This document shows positions 8,433 through 17,661 of a stretch of DNA of 64,000 nucleotides, piece by piece. The notes under the pieces were generated by a model. The model saw only the letters and a program-made list of their open reading frames with translations. It was not told where the DNA came from and searched no databases. The position numbers and the translations under genes are program-made. The stretch's first letter is position 1; each line of letters begins with the position of its first letter. The DNA is from CAVWDU01 sp963840725 (lineage in GTDB: Bacteria; Pseudomonadota; Gammaproteobacteria; Pseudomonadales; Halieaceae). Where the stretch lies: contig CAWIZY010000007.1 of assembly GCA_963840725.1 (NCBI GenBank), positions 100,494 to 164,493 on the forward strand, written 5' to 3'.

Positions 8433-10454
8433 GTGGAATTGCTGAGTCGACTAGCCGGTGTCGCTGTGCGTTATACGTCCGTGGTCTGGGGCAGCGTTCG
8501 CGACGCGCTGCGCAAATTGCTGGAACTGCCGCGCAACATCAAGCAATCGCTGCTGTTGTGTCTGGACATGATTTTTGTTTGTGCCGCGATGTGGAGCGCC
8601 ATCGCGCTGCGCTACGGATACACATCATTTCCCATAGGGGCACTCGAGATCGGCTGTGCCCTGTTCGTTGTCCTCGCCAGTGCGGTGATTTTTTTGCGGC
8701 TCGGGCTATACAGGGCCGTCATCCGCTTTATGGGACAGCAGGCTATCTGGGCCGTGATAACTGCTGTCAGTTACTCCAGCCTGGTGCTCGGAGCAGCGGT
8801 ATTCTTTACCCGCGCCGATGTGCCCCGGTCGTTGCCCTTCATATACTGGGGGCTGGCATTGATGCTCATTGGTGGTACCCGACTCACTGTTCGGGCCTAC
8901 TATCAAGCCAAGCTGCGCTCCACCTCCGAGCATGTGATCATTTACGGGGCCGGAGAGTCCGGCCGGCAGCTTCTCACGGCACTTAATCACGGTGACCAGT
9001 ACCGTCCGGTTGCGTTTGTTGACGACGACAAACGCCTCCACAACTCGGTGATTAATGGACTGCCTGTGGCGCGCGCCCGAGATGTGCCAAGATTGATCAG
9101 TGAGTTCGATATCACGCAGGTTCTGCTGGCTATCCCGGCGGCCTCTCCCGAGCGCCGCAAGGAAATCATCAACTCGTTGGTGGGGTTGCCTGTCTATGTG
9201 CGTACAGTGCCGCCGATCAGCGAACTGGTGTCGGGTAAGGCTACGGTCAATCAGATCCAGGATATCGAACTGGAGGATCTTCTGGGCCGAGACCCGGTGC
9301 CGCCGCATCCGGAGCTGGTTGCGACCTGTATTACTGACAAAGTCGTCATGGTCACAGGTGCGGGTGGGTCTATTGGCTCGGAGCTGGCCCGCCAGATTCT
9401 GCGTGCCAGGCCGCGGACGCTGCTGTTATTCGATAACTCGGAGTACGCGCTCTACAGCATAGAGCGAGAGCTTGGCGAGGTGAGAGAGGCCGAGGGTCTT
9501 TCAGCTGAGATCGTGGTGCTTTTGGGCTCGGTTCAGAATCAGGTGCGGCTGGAGAATGTGTTCAGGTCTTTCGGTGTGCAGACGGTTTATCATGCGGCGG
9601 CCTATAAGCATGTCCCGCTGGTGGAACATAATATTGTTGAGGGTGTCGCGAACAACGTGTTCGGTACCTGGTACGCAGCAGAGGCTGCCCGGAAGGCTCA
9701 GGTAGAAACCTTCGTGCTGGTGTCTACAGACAAGGCGGTTCGTCCCACCAATATTATGGGAGCCTCCAAACGGTTTGCTGAAATGATTCTTCAGGGTCTG
9801 GCCCAGAACGATACAGCTACCCGGTTTTGTATGGTGCGCTTCGGTAACGTCCTGGGCTCATCGGGCTCGGTCGTGCCTTTGTTTCGTGAGCAGATTGCTC
9901 GCGGTGGTCCTGTCACTGTGACCCACCCTGAAGTGTCGCGCTACTTCATGACTATCCCCGAGGCTGCCCAGTTGGTGCTTCAGGCCAGCGCAATGGGCAC
10001 CGGAGGGGATGTTTTTGTGCTGGATATGGGCGAGCCTGTCAAGATTGTGGAACTGGCCCGGCGCATGATTCACCTCAGTGGCTATGAGATGAATCACGAT
10101 ACGCACATCGGTGAACACATCGAGGTGGAGTTTATCGGTCTGCGACCGGGAGAAAAATTGCGTGAGGAACTGGTTCTGGGCAGCAATGTCACTGGCACCG
10201 GGCATCCGATGATTATGCGAGCCGAGGAGGAATGCCTCAGCTATGCCCAGATTCATCGCAAGCTGATAGACCTGCGACGTTTTTGTGATCAGATGGATTG
10301 CGATGGAATCACCGCTGTTCTGGGGCGTGCAGTCAGCGGCTACACAGGTCCCGAAGAGCGTTACGATCACATGTGGATTCGTAATGTCACTCACTCGCAG
10401 GCCCCCGCAGTCGCAGCCTCCAATGTGCAGGAACTGTTTCCTGACAAGGTCTAG
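8433..10454 (+). CDS. Nucleotide-sugar 4,6-dehydratase, WbpM/CapD/FlaA1 family
   Basis: A 673 aa membrane protein with four N-terminal membrane segments (about residues 40-155), a first nucleotide-binding domain (YGAGESGRQ) and a C-terminal SDR dehydratase domain (VTGAGGSIGSE near residue 307, YKHVPLVE, STDKAVRPTNIMGASKR). WbpM-type enzymes make UDP-4-keto-6-deoxy sugars that feed WbpV/WbpL. The GTG start at 8433 has an AGGGGAT leader. It converges on the minus-strand gene that ends at 10479. Confidence 0.93.
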   Translation: MELLSRLAGVAVRYTSVVWGSVRDALRKLLELPRNIKQSLLLCLDMIFVCAAMWSAIALRYGYTSFPIGALEIGCALFVVLASAVIFLRLGLYRAVIRFMGQQAIWAVITAVSYSSLVLGAAVFFTRADVPRSLPFIYWGLALMLIGGTRLTVRAYYQAKLRSTSEHVIIYGAGESGRQLLTALNHGDQYRPVAFVDDDKRLHNSVINGLPVARARDVPRLISEFDITQVLLAIPAASPERRKEIINSLVGLPVYVRTVPPISELVSGKATVNQIQDIELEDLLGRDPVPPHPELVATCITDKVVMVTGAGGSIGSELARQILRARPRTLLLFDNSEYALYSIERELGEVREAEGLSAEIVVLLGSVQNQVRLENVFRSFGVQTVYHAAAYKHVPLVEHNIVEGVANNVFGTWYAAEAARKAQVETFVLVSTDKAVRPTNIMGASKRFAEMILQGLAQNDTATRFCMVRFGNVLGSSGSVVPLFREQIARGGPVTVTHPEVSRYFMTIPEAAQLVLQASAMGTGGDVFVLDMGEPVKIVELARRMIHLSGYEMNHDTHIGEHIEVEFIGLRPGEKLREELVLGSNVTGTGHPMIMRAEEECLSYAQIHRKLIDLRRFCDQMDCDGITAVLGRAVSGYTGPEERYDHMWIRNVTHSQAPAVAASNVQELFPDKV

Positions 10455-10499
10455 GGCACTTCAGAGACTCGCATAGGCTTATCTCAGCAGTGCCTTTTT
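10455..10499 (+). terminator. Possible terminator between convergent genes
   Basis: GGCACT and AGTGCC are separated by 28 bases that contain a further weak AGAGA/TATCT pairing, followed by five T. The loop is long, so support is modest. It overlaps the last codons of the minus-strand gene. Confidence 0.3.
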
Positions 10500-13400
10500 C
10501 AGGGGAGTCTCTTGAAAAATGCGATCAAGAGTCGTCAGCAACACATCGGCATCCTGTGCCGTAAAGATCATCGGTGGACGAAGCTTGATAACATTGTGGT
10601 GCGGCCCGTCGCTACCTGCCAGGATGCGGCAGTCTCTCAGCCGGTTGACGACGTAATCAGTTTCTGACCCAGCCGGCTCCAGTGTGTTTGCGTCCCGGAC
10701 CAGTTCCACACCCAGGAACAAACCCCGGCCGCGCACGTCACCGATCAGTGGATGCTTGTGCTTTAGCTTTTCAAGCCCACTGATTAACTGCTCGCCGCGG
10801 GCGAGTGCATTGGCCTGAAGCGACTCCTCATCCAATATATCCAGAACGGCCAGTCCCGCGGCGCAGGCCACAGGGTTGCCGCCATAGGTGCTGAAGAACT
10901 CCATTCCGTTATCGAGACTGGCGGCGATTTCTGCTCGGGTGATCACTGCCCCGAGCGGATAACCATTGGCGATAGGCTTTCCCAGCACCACAATATCAGG
11001 GATTGCGTCCTCCTGCTCAAACCCCCAAAAACTGCTCCCCATTCTGCCGAAACCGACCTGAACCTCGTCGGCGATGCACAGGGTCCCGTGGCAGCGGGCG
11101 TGCCGGTAGGCCGCCGCCAGATAGCCCTGCGGAAATACGATTTGTCCGCCTACCGATGGGATTGTCTCAGTGATAAACGCGGCCACGTCGCGCCCATTGG
11201 CGGAAGCCCGCGACAGCGTGCTATTGACGCATTGCGCATAGCGCAACCCCGCTTGCGGATCGTCGCGGCGAAAGAGGCCTCTATAGTCGTCAGCGAGGGG
11301 CACTTCATGAACCCAGTCGGGGCGGCCTCCGCCCCCGGGCCCGTCGTACTTATAGGGACTGATCGCCGTCAGTGTGTTGGTGTGGCCATGGTAGGCGGCT
11401 TCCATCACGCAGACATCGTGCCTGCCCGTATAGTTGCGGGCCAAACGCAGCGCCAGTTCATTTGCCTCGCTGGCGGAATTAACGAACAGGCAGGTGGAGA
11501 GGGGTGCCGGGAAGGTGGCATTCAGCCGTTCGGCATAGTCGAGTATGTTCTCATGCAGATAGCGTGTGTTGGTGTTCAGCAGTGCTGTCTGGCGCTGAAT
11601 CGCCGCAACCACCCGCGGGTGACTGTGGCCGACATGGGCGACGTTATTGTAGGCATCCAGGTAAGCGCGGGCCTGGCTGTCATAGAGAAACTGGCGAAAG
11701 CCGCTGACCAGGTGCAGAGGCTTTCGATAAGACAGCCGTAGCGACGGTCCCAGCAGTCTTTCCCGTCGCTTGAGCAACTGGTTCACAGTAGGCTTTGAAT
11801 CCGCTCGTGCATCCAGTCGGTCGAGCGGGGCTCCCGGTATCAGTGCTGCGGGACAGGGGCACAACTGCCGCCAAATGTGTGCGTGGGTTGGACTGACTAC
11901 GCCGGGAAATTCAGCGTCTAGGCCCAGCAAGTCGATCATAATCTGCAGATGGAGATGCGGTGGCCAGCCGCCATTTTCATGACTGTCGCCCACCTCGGCG
12001 AAGCGCTCACCCGGCCGCACTGTCTGGCCTGTGTGGAGGCCATTGATGCTGGCGAGGCTCAAGTGCCCGTAGAGCGTATAAAAAGGCTCTTGCGCGGTTG
12101 TGACATGCCTCAGTATCACCAGCGGGCCGTAATCGAGCGGCGCCTGATTGTGCGCGATACACTCGATCGTCCCGGCCAGCGGGGCTTGCACTGCGGTGCC
12201 CGGGGGGCAGAAAATGTCGAGACCAATGTGTTCCGTGCGGCGTTCCTGAGTGGGATATCTGTCGCCGCCAAACGCCGCGTCAGTGTAGAGGGCACGCGGC
12301 TCAGCGTAGCGGCCATAGGCAACACTTGCGCCGGAGGCGGCCATCGAGTGATTGATCAGGGTCGCCAGGGGTCCCAGTCGGTGGTTTGCCGGATCAGATC
12401 CCAGCAGTGGGCTGTCCACACTGAGGTCAATAACAGCGGGTTGGCTGTCCGACTTGACCACCGGCGCCGCCTCGGCGCCCATCGTCTCCAGGGCGGCAGT
12501 GACTGATTCTATGCCGGGGAGGACTGGCAGGGCGCAGGCGTCCCGAAATACACACTCGGCAAATCTGGTCGGGATGCTTTGCAGTCGATTGAGGGCGGCT
12601 CCTGCCGGCCCCTGGCTGATAGTAACGTACGGGTCTTCCGGCTCCTCCTGTTCGCGATCGCTGGAAATCACCAGGCTGACCGCCAGCCTCGCTTGAATAA
12701 GCCCGAACAACAGTGATATCTCAGCCGCGCTGGGTTGCCGCAGGGTGCAATAGCCACGCAGGAAGCTTGCGCAGACTGACAGTGGGTCTTCCTGGTCCAG
12801 AATCAGGTAAGCGAGGGCGATAGCGGCGTCACAGATCAGTGGCTGCCAGCTCGTATCGCCAAAATCAAACAGGCCAGTGACCAGAGCTGCACCCTTGTCA
12901 CTGGTTACCAGAACATTGTAGTCGTTGGCATCATTATGAATGACGCCCTGGGCCAGTCCGCTGAGTCGAGGGCTAGTTTCAGCCGCAAAGCACTCCAGTG
13001 CCCGACGCGCGGCCTCCCGGTAATCCTCCGACACGGCATTGACTTTGAGCAGGTGCTCATCAGCACGGGTCAGGTCCCAGCAATGGTCCCGGCGCATGGC
13101 AGGATGCCGGAAACCCTCCAACTCCCTGCACAACTGGGCCATGGTTTTGCCAAAGCTCTCATAGAGTGGTCCGGTGTGCGGACGGTAGTCTGCCAGTAAC
13201 TCCCCGGGGCAATAGTGCAATAGCCACAAAATCCGGGTCTCGGTCCCTATTTGCGCGGAGACGAGTGCAGCACCGCTGGCGGATCGCACCACCCGTGGCA
13301 ATAGGAGTGAACTCTTATCCAGGTGGTCGAGGGCTGCGATCTGCAATTCTACGACAGCCTGCTCGCACCCCGCATGCATGAGTTTACATATATAGCGTTC

Positions 13401-13544
13401 GCCGTCAGTCGTTGTCGCCAGGTAGTTAAGATCGCGCTCCCCGGGGAGTACCGTCAACTGGGCTCTGATACCGTAGAGTCGATCCAGTAGGGTATGGAGG
13501 CTGTTTTCCACTGCCACTGGCCATCCTCTCGAAAATGACATCAT
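10479..13544 (-). CDS. Three-domain fusion: phosphotransferase (APH-like) + M23 peptidase + class III aminotransferase
   Basis: A polypeptide of about 1020 aa with three recognisable domains. The N-terminal part (about 10-330) resembles APH/hydroxylysine-kinase-type kinases, with catalytic GVIHNDANDYNVLV and the DFGDTSW metal loop. The middle (about 400-570) is an M23 LytM-like metallopeptidase fold with HIGLD and HLHLQ metal-binding motifs. The C-terminal part (about 610-1020) is a class III PLP aminotransferase with the lysine in VVLGKPIANGYPLG. Known relatives of the last domain include ethanolamine-phosphate and hydroxylysine-phosphate phospho-lyases. A kinase followed by a phospho-lyase suggests an amino-alcohol or hydroxy-amine substrate (inference). 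The start could be ATG 13544, ATG 13541 or the GTG near 13517 that follows a GAGAGG. Confidence 0.85.
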   Translation of the reverse strand: MMSFSRGWPVAVENSLHTLLDRLYGIRAQLTVLPGERDLNYLATTTDGERYICKLMHAGCEQAVVELQIAALDHLDKSSLLLPRVVRSASGAALVSAQIGTETRILWLLHYCPGELLADYRPHTGPLYESFGKTMAQLCRELEGFRHPAMRRDHCWDLTRADEHLLKVNAVSEDYREAARRALECFAAETSPRLSGLAQGVIHNDANDYNVLVTSDKGAALVTGLFDFGDTSWQPLICDAAIALAYLILDQEDPLSVCASFLRGYCTLRQPSAAEISLLFGLIQARLAVSLVISSDREQEEPEDPYVTISQGPAGAALNRLQSIPTRFAECVFRDACALPVLPGIESVTAALETMGAEAAPVVKSDSQPAVIDLSVDSPLLGSDPANHRLGPLATLINHSMAASGASVAYGRYAEPRALYTDAAFGGDRYPTQERRTEHIGLDIFCPPGTAVQAPLAGTIECIAHNQAPLDYGPLVILRHVTTAQEPFYTLYGHLSLASINGLHTGQTVRPGERFAEVGDSHENGGWPPHLHLQIMIDLLGLDAEFPGVVSPTHAHIWRQLCPCPAALIPGAPLDRLDARADSKPTVNQLLKRRERLLGPSLRLSYRKPLHLVSGFRQFLYDSQARAYLDAYNNVAHVGHSHPRVVAAIQRQTALLNTNTRYLHENILDYAERLNATFPAPLSTCLFVNSASEANELALRLARNYTGRHDVCVMEAAYHGHTNTLTAISPYKYDGPGGGGRPDWVHEVPLADDYRGLFRRDDPQAGLRYAQCVNSTLSRASANGRDVAAFITETIPSVGGQIVFPQGYLAAAYRHARCHGTLCIADEVQVGFGRMGSSFWGFEQEDAIPDIVVLGKPIANGYPLGAVITRAEIAASLDNGMEFFSTYGGNPVACAAGLAVLDILDEESLQANALARGEQLISGLEKLKHKHPLIGDVRGRGLFLGVELVRDANTLEPAGSETDYVVNRLRDCRILAGSDGPHHNVIKLRPPMIFTAQDADVLLTTLDRIFQETPLKKALLR

Positions 13545-13683
13545 AGCAAGCGATGTCCGGCCTTCACCGCAGAGCAATCCCGCGATCCGGGGTATGGGCG
13601 CGAGGGGGCAGGGCCGGTTGGGTACAGTTGAGGACGGTCCCTCAACTCACCCGGAGCGTCAGGCAGTGGGTGGTGCGTCAGCT

Positions 13684-14103
13684 TCAGTCGTCTTCCACGT
13701 CGTCGACTGACACTTGCCCGGACATGGAGCGGCGAATGATGGACCAGGACATGCCGACTGCCAACACGAGGGACAAGACTGTGAGAATGATCCAGGTCTG
13801 GGTATTTTCCGCGTCCAGACTGAGCCAGCCCATATCGACAAATAGCCATGCCAGGCAGGCGAAAAGGGCGCCAGAAAGGACCACGCCGAGGACACCCATC
13901 GACAGTAGTGTGGCTCTCACAAAGACTATCCAGGCAATAATCAGGGCAATCGTGGCCAGCGCGGGAATGGGCCCGAATTCCGTACCTTCGGCTGTCATCC
14001 AGCCCACATAGGAGTAACCCGTAGGGTTAAAAGTACCGAATACCAGAGCCGCAGCGAAGAGCCACCGGCCGAGGAAGTCGGGGATAGAGAATGAAGATGC
14101 CAT
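13684..14103 (-). CDS. Small four-helix membrane protein (DUF6524-like)
   Basis: About 139 aa with four hydrophobic segments and an N-terminal FLGRWLFAAALVFGTFNPTG block, which I associate with an uncharacterised membrane family. The C-terminal tail is acidic (SVDDVEDD). The frame extends upstream to 14181, but the ATG at 14103 begins just before the first helix and fits the family better. Function unknown. Confidence 0.7.
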   Translation of the reverse strand: MASSFSIPDFLGRWLFAAALVFGTFNPTGYSYVGWMTAEGTEFGPIPALATIALIIAWIVFVRATLLSMGVLGVVLSGALFACLAWLFVDMGWLSLDAENTQTWIILTVLSLVLAVGMSWSIIRRSMSGQVSVDDVEDD

Positions 14104-14318
14104 AGGGTAGCCTTGTGTGAGTTCAACAAAATGCAAAGTTAGTTCAGTTGTCCCCTCAGGGCAAGGCTCAAGCTGAGGCATTTTTGCGCCCTGGGGTTTC
14201 TCGATCCACTCAATTCCGGGTTATAGTGCACACGCCACGCTGTGACAGTCCAGCATGTGGAAACCATTTCGAATGAAAACATCTACCTACAGTGCCCAGG
14301 GGCGGAAGGAGTCTCACA

Positions 14319-14741
14319 ATGAACATTCTCGAAAGTGCAGTCAATATGCTCAGCCAGCAGCTCAACAAGGGGGTCGATGCCGAGTCCACCCTGTCTGCAT
14401 TAACGTCCGTGCTGGGTCAAGACGGCAAAGGCGGCCTTGATTTGTCCAGCGTTGTGACCAAGATGACCGAAGAGGGTGGTCTGGCGGATACAGTGCAATC
14501 CTGGCTTGGGGACGGCGGTAATGCGCCCATTAACGCGGATACTGTCAGGTCTCTGTTTGGTGATGAACGAATCGCGGAGTTTGCCAGCAAGCTAAACATC
14601 GACACGGATGCCGCAGCTAGCAGCCTGAGCGGTTTGTTGCCTGAGGTGATGGATAAAGCCAGCCAGGGTGGGCAGCTGCTCGACAGCGCCGGCGGCATCG
14701 GCGGTCTGATGGACGCGGCCAAATCGTTTCTGAAGAAGTAA
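14319..14741 (+). CDS. YidB-like DUF937 protein
   Basis: A 140 aa soluble protein rich in glycine and serine, with the DUF937 pattern: short helices separated by GLADTVQSWLG and INADTVRSLFG, then SGLLPEVMDKASQGGQL. YidB-type proteins have no firmly known role. A GGAAGGA leader at 14303-14310 places the start at ATG 14319 rather than at upstream in-frame codons. It lies 10 bases before the lipase-like gene. Confidence 0.82.
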   Translation: MNILESAVNMLSQQLNKGVDAESTLSALTSVLGQDGKGGLDLSSVVTKMTEEGGLADTVQSWLGDGGNAPINADTVRSLFGDERIAEFASKLNIDTDAAASSLSGLLPEVMDKASQGGQLLDSAGGIGGLMDAAKSFLKK

Positions 14742-14750
14742 TCGCCGGCT

Positions 14751-15551
14751 GTGTCCGCGGCGACCAGGTGTAGAGCCGTCGCGGCCCGATACGGCGTGAA
14801 GATTTTTTGGTTCTGCACGCTTGTGCTCGGCCTGTGTAGCGGCCTCGCGCAGGCCGCGGGGCAGCCGCAAGGGCCGGCAACGGTGGCCCCCTCTAACGAA
14901 GAATGTGTGATCCTGCTGCATGGATTGTGGCGGACTCAACTATCGATGCTTGCCGCAGAGTGGAAGCTGGCGTATGCGGGTTATCGAGTGGTCAATAACA
15001 GCTACTCCTCCCTGACCCGCAAAATTGAGGAAAACGCCCGCGCGGCAATCGATCCGGCACTGGATGAATGCCGTGCTGAGGGGGCTACGCGGATTAGTCT
15101 TGTCACCCATTCTCTCGGTGGAATTCTGGTTCGACATTATCTCAGCAAGCAGCCGATAGCAGAGTTGGGACGCGTCGTGATGATGGGCCCACCCAACCAG
15201 GGAAGCGAGTTGGCAGATTACTATGCTGCGTTGATTACCGCCGACTACCTGGAGCCGCCCGCTCTGGCCCAGTTGGGTACCGGGCCAGAGTCAGTACCGC
15301 TCGAATTGGGGCCGGTTGATTTTGAACTCGGGGTTATCGCGGGCAATACACATCACCGCAATTTTTTGCCGGGTCTGCCCGACGGGCCAGGCGATGGCAC
15401 TGTCAGCGTCGCTGAAACTGCGGTCGCGGGAATGGCAGATTTCATAGCAGTGCCCGCCAGCCATACTCTGATGATGTGGAGCGACACGGTACTCGCCCAG
15501 ATGGTGTATTTTCTGCGCCACGGAGCGTTTGATCATCAACCGCGGCGCTGA
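14751..15551 (+). CDS. Secreted or periplasmic alpha/beta hydrolase (lipase-like)
   Basis: A 266 aa protein with an N-terminal hydrophobic signal (about residues 16-37, ending AQAAG). The alpha/beta-hydrolase fold shows an oxyanion LLHGLW near residue 56, nucleophile motif THSLGG (the residue before HSLGG is Thr rather than Gly), an acidic GDGTVSV segment and the final catalytic His in ASHTLMM. It resembles triacylglycerol-lipase-like esterases. Start is GTG at 14751. Substrate unknown. Confidence 0.83.
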   Translation: MSAATRCRAVAARYGVKIFWFCTLVLGLCSGLAQAAGQPQGPATVAPSNEECVILLHGLWRTQLSMLAAEWKLAYAGYRVVNNSYSSLTRKIEENARAAIDPALDECRAEGATRISLVTHSLGGILVRHYLSKQPIAELGRVVMMGPPNQGSELADYYAALITADYLEPPALAQLGTGPESVPLELGPVDFELGVIAGNTHHRNFLPGLPDGPGDGTVSVAETAVAGMADFIAVPASHTLMMWSDTVLAQMVYFLRHGAFDHQPRR

Positions 15552-15587
15552 CAGCGGAAGTTTTACCCAAACCGGCCGGTGGTGTTC

Positions 15588-15860
15588 TTACTGCTGTCTC
15601 CGGTCTTTCGGAATGAGAACACCATCTATCATCAGCGGGAATGCGACCAGCCGGTCGCTGCGCCTCTCGTCCCGGCCCTGAGAGGAGCGTCCTTGCGTTT
15701 GTCGTGAGTCGGCGTAGGAAGAGGGTTCACCGGCGGACATATTGTCATCATCGCTGGAAACATATCTGCGGGCCGCAAGCGTGAACACATAGACGCCTGC
15801 GGCTGCGGTCGCCAAACCCAGGGCCCCCACAATGAGGTAAAAACTGTTTATGTCAGACAC
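15588..15860 (-). CDS. Small single-span membrane protein, unknown
   Basis: 90 aa with one N-terminal membrane helix (about residues 7-29), then a polar, charged tail ending in LMIDGVLIPKDRRQQ. The start is GTG at 15860 with a GAGG about ten bases upstream. I do not recognise a family. It points away from the lipase-like gene and is convergent with it. Confidence 0.55.
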   Translation of the reverse strand: MSDINSFYLIVGALGLATAAAGVYVFTLAARRYVSSDDDNMSAGEPSSYADSRQTQGRSSQGRDERRSDRLVAFPLMIDGVLIPKDRRQQ

Positions 15861-16041
15861 GACTGGTCAACCTCTGCATTCATCTCACCATAGGAGAAGC
15901 AACAATCGAGCCGGAGCGGGTTTTTGCGTTGAAAAACAAGGATGTTCTGAATTTCGAGCGGTTTAGGGCTGGAGCGTTTTGTGATCAGTGTCTAATTTTT
16001 TGACACCGGATTTGCACATGATGCGTTTTACTGATTCGCTT

Positions 16042-17448
16042 TTATCGCGCGCCCTTGCCGAACAAGACAACTTCTACCGTTGTCAGCAGGATCATACAAT
16101 CCAGGAACAGGCTGTGGGTCTTCACATAGTAAAGGTCGAACTGCAATTTTTGCTTGGCATCTTCCTCGCTAGCTCCGTAGGGGTAGCAGAGCTGCGCCCA
16201 ACCGGTAATTCCTGGCTTTACACAGTGGCGCACATCAAAGTAGGGGATTTTCTCCGCCAAATCTGCGACAAACTGAGGCCGCTCCGGGCGGGGCCCGACA
16301 AATGCCATATCGCCATTGAGCACATTGAGTATCTGCGGTAACTCATCTATACGGACTTTGCGTATAAAGTTGCCCACACGGGTTACTCGACTGTCATTGG
16401 CCGTCGCCCACCGCGCCTTACCGTCGCTTTCAGCATTGACTGACATGCTGCGAAACTTCAGCACCTCAAACCGGGTGCCGCCGAGCCCGACCCGCTCCTG
16501 GCGATAAAATACCGGCGCATCAAATCCGTCCTCCAGCCAGATTGCGATTGCAGTACCGAGCATCAGTGGCCAGGAGACCAGCAATAGCAGCAGGCTTGAG
16601 ATCACGTCAAAGCAGCGTTTGCACAGCATTGCCGCTGTGCCCTGCTGGAATCCGTCTGCAAAAATCAGCCAGCCCGGATTGATATAATCAACCAGGATCT
16701 TTCCGGCCTCCTGCTCAAAGAAGGTGGTAATCTCAACTACCTTTACGCCATCCATTCGACACTGCATCAAGTCCTGCATTTCCAGAGCCGTGCGTTTGTC
16801 GTCAACCGCCACAACGATCTCGTCGATTTCCATTTGCTGAGCGTAACTGGGCAAGTGTGGCACCTGGGCGATCACCTGGTCAGACTGAATAGAGGTTTTC
16901 TCGCCATTTACCTTCATAAAGGCGAAGATCGAGAAACCCCGCCGATCTGACTTTCTGCGCATCGATGTGGTGATGGTGTTAGCGGTCTGACCCGTCCCGA
17001 GCACCAGAACACGTCGTTTGAACTGATCGAGGTCGGTAAGGTTAACAAACGCCAGTCGGCTGGCCAGGCTGGCGATAAAAGCAATGGAGGCCGTGTAAAC
17101 AAAGATTCCGCGCCATACGAAGAGGTTGGGCAGGAAGTAGTAAATAAGCGACATGCCAAGGGTGACAATGATAAAAGCGCCGACGGTACGCAGCAGAATT
17201 CCACTGGCACCTTCACGCATTCGTGGCTGGTACAGGCCCATCGCTACCATGCTGATGACTGACACCGCAGAAAAGAGGGCCGCTCTCATAGGTACCTTAT
17301 TGAGATAGTCATAGAGACTCCCCGGTTCGAGCAAAAAGTAGAGATAGGTGCCGAGGTAAAAGGAAAGAAAAAACAGAATGCTGTCGACTATCACCAGATG
17401 GTAGATCGCCCGAGGGACATGATGATTAAAGACCTTTACAGTTGCCAC
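16042..17448 (-). CDS. XrtA/PEP-CTERM-associated undecaprenyl-phosphate sugar transferase (EpsB/WcaJ-like)
   Basis: Initiates the exopolysaccharide repeat unit by moving a sugar phosphate to undecaprenyl phosphate. It has about five membrane helices. A CoA-binding-like middle domain (LVLGTGQTANTI) is followed by the C-terminal bacterial sugar-transferase domain with KRCFDVISS, LKFRSM, RKVRIDELPQ, VGPRPERP and KPGITGWAQ. The family is recognised within exosortase A clusters. I chose GTG 17448, preceded by AAAAGGA; the frame extends to a TTG at 17478. It is the first gene of the island and stands apart from the later glycosyltransferases. Confidence 0.9.
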   Translation of the reverse strand: MATVKVFNHHVPRAIYHLVIVDSILFFLSFYLGTYLYFLLEPGSLYDYLNKVPMRAALFSAVSVISMVAMGLYQPRMREGASGILLRTVGAFIIVTLGMSLIYYFLPNLFVWRGIFVYTASIAFIASLASRLAFVNLTDLDQFKRRVLVLGTGQTANTITTSMRRKSDRRGFSIFAFMKVNGEKTSIQSDQVIAQVPHLPSYAQQMEIDEIVVAVDDKRTALEMQDLMQCRMDGVKVVEITTFFEQEAGKILVDYINPGWLIFADGFQQGTAAMLCKRCFDVISSLLLLLVSWPLMLGTAIAIWLEDGFDAPVFYRQERVGLGGTRFEVLKFRSMSVNAESDGKARWATANDSRVTRVGNFIRKVRIDELPQILNVLNGDMAFVGPRPERPQFVADLAEKIPYFDVRHCVKPGITGWAQLCYPYGASEEDAKQKLQFDLYYVKTHSLFLDCMILLTTVEVVLFGKGAR

Positions 17449-17661
17449 TAGTTGTATACATCCTTTTTGCAGGGGCAAGGTGCGCGCCTGCCTTTATCAG
17501 TTTTACCAAGCTCGCGCCTGATTGCGGTTGCGTACAAGCTCAGCTCGAGGCACCAAAGGCACGATAATTCTTGTCTGTAGCGGGAATGTACCATGACAAA
17601 ATCTTGGGAGTTCCTATCGGTGCCGTTTGTGTGAATCAGTTCGCAGCAAAACTGAGGTGCC

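Noticed and set aside
11088..11741. Long plus-strand frame opposite the aminotransferase domain
   Set aside because: It is the shadow of a well-supported minus-strand gene with catalytic motifs.
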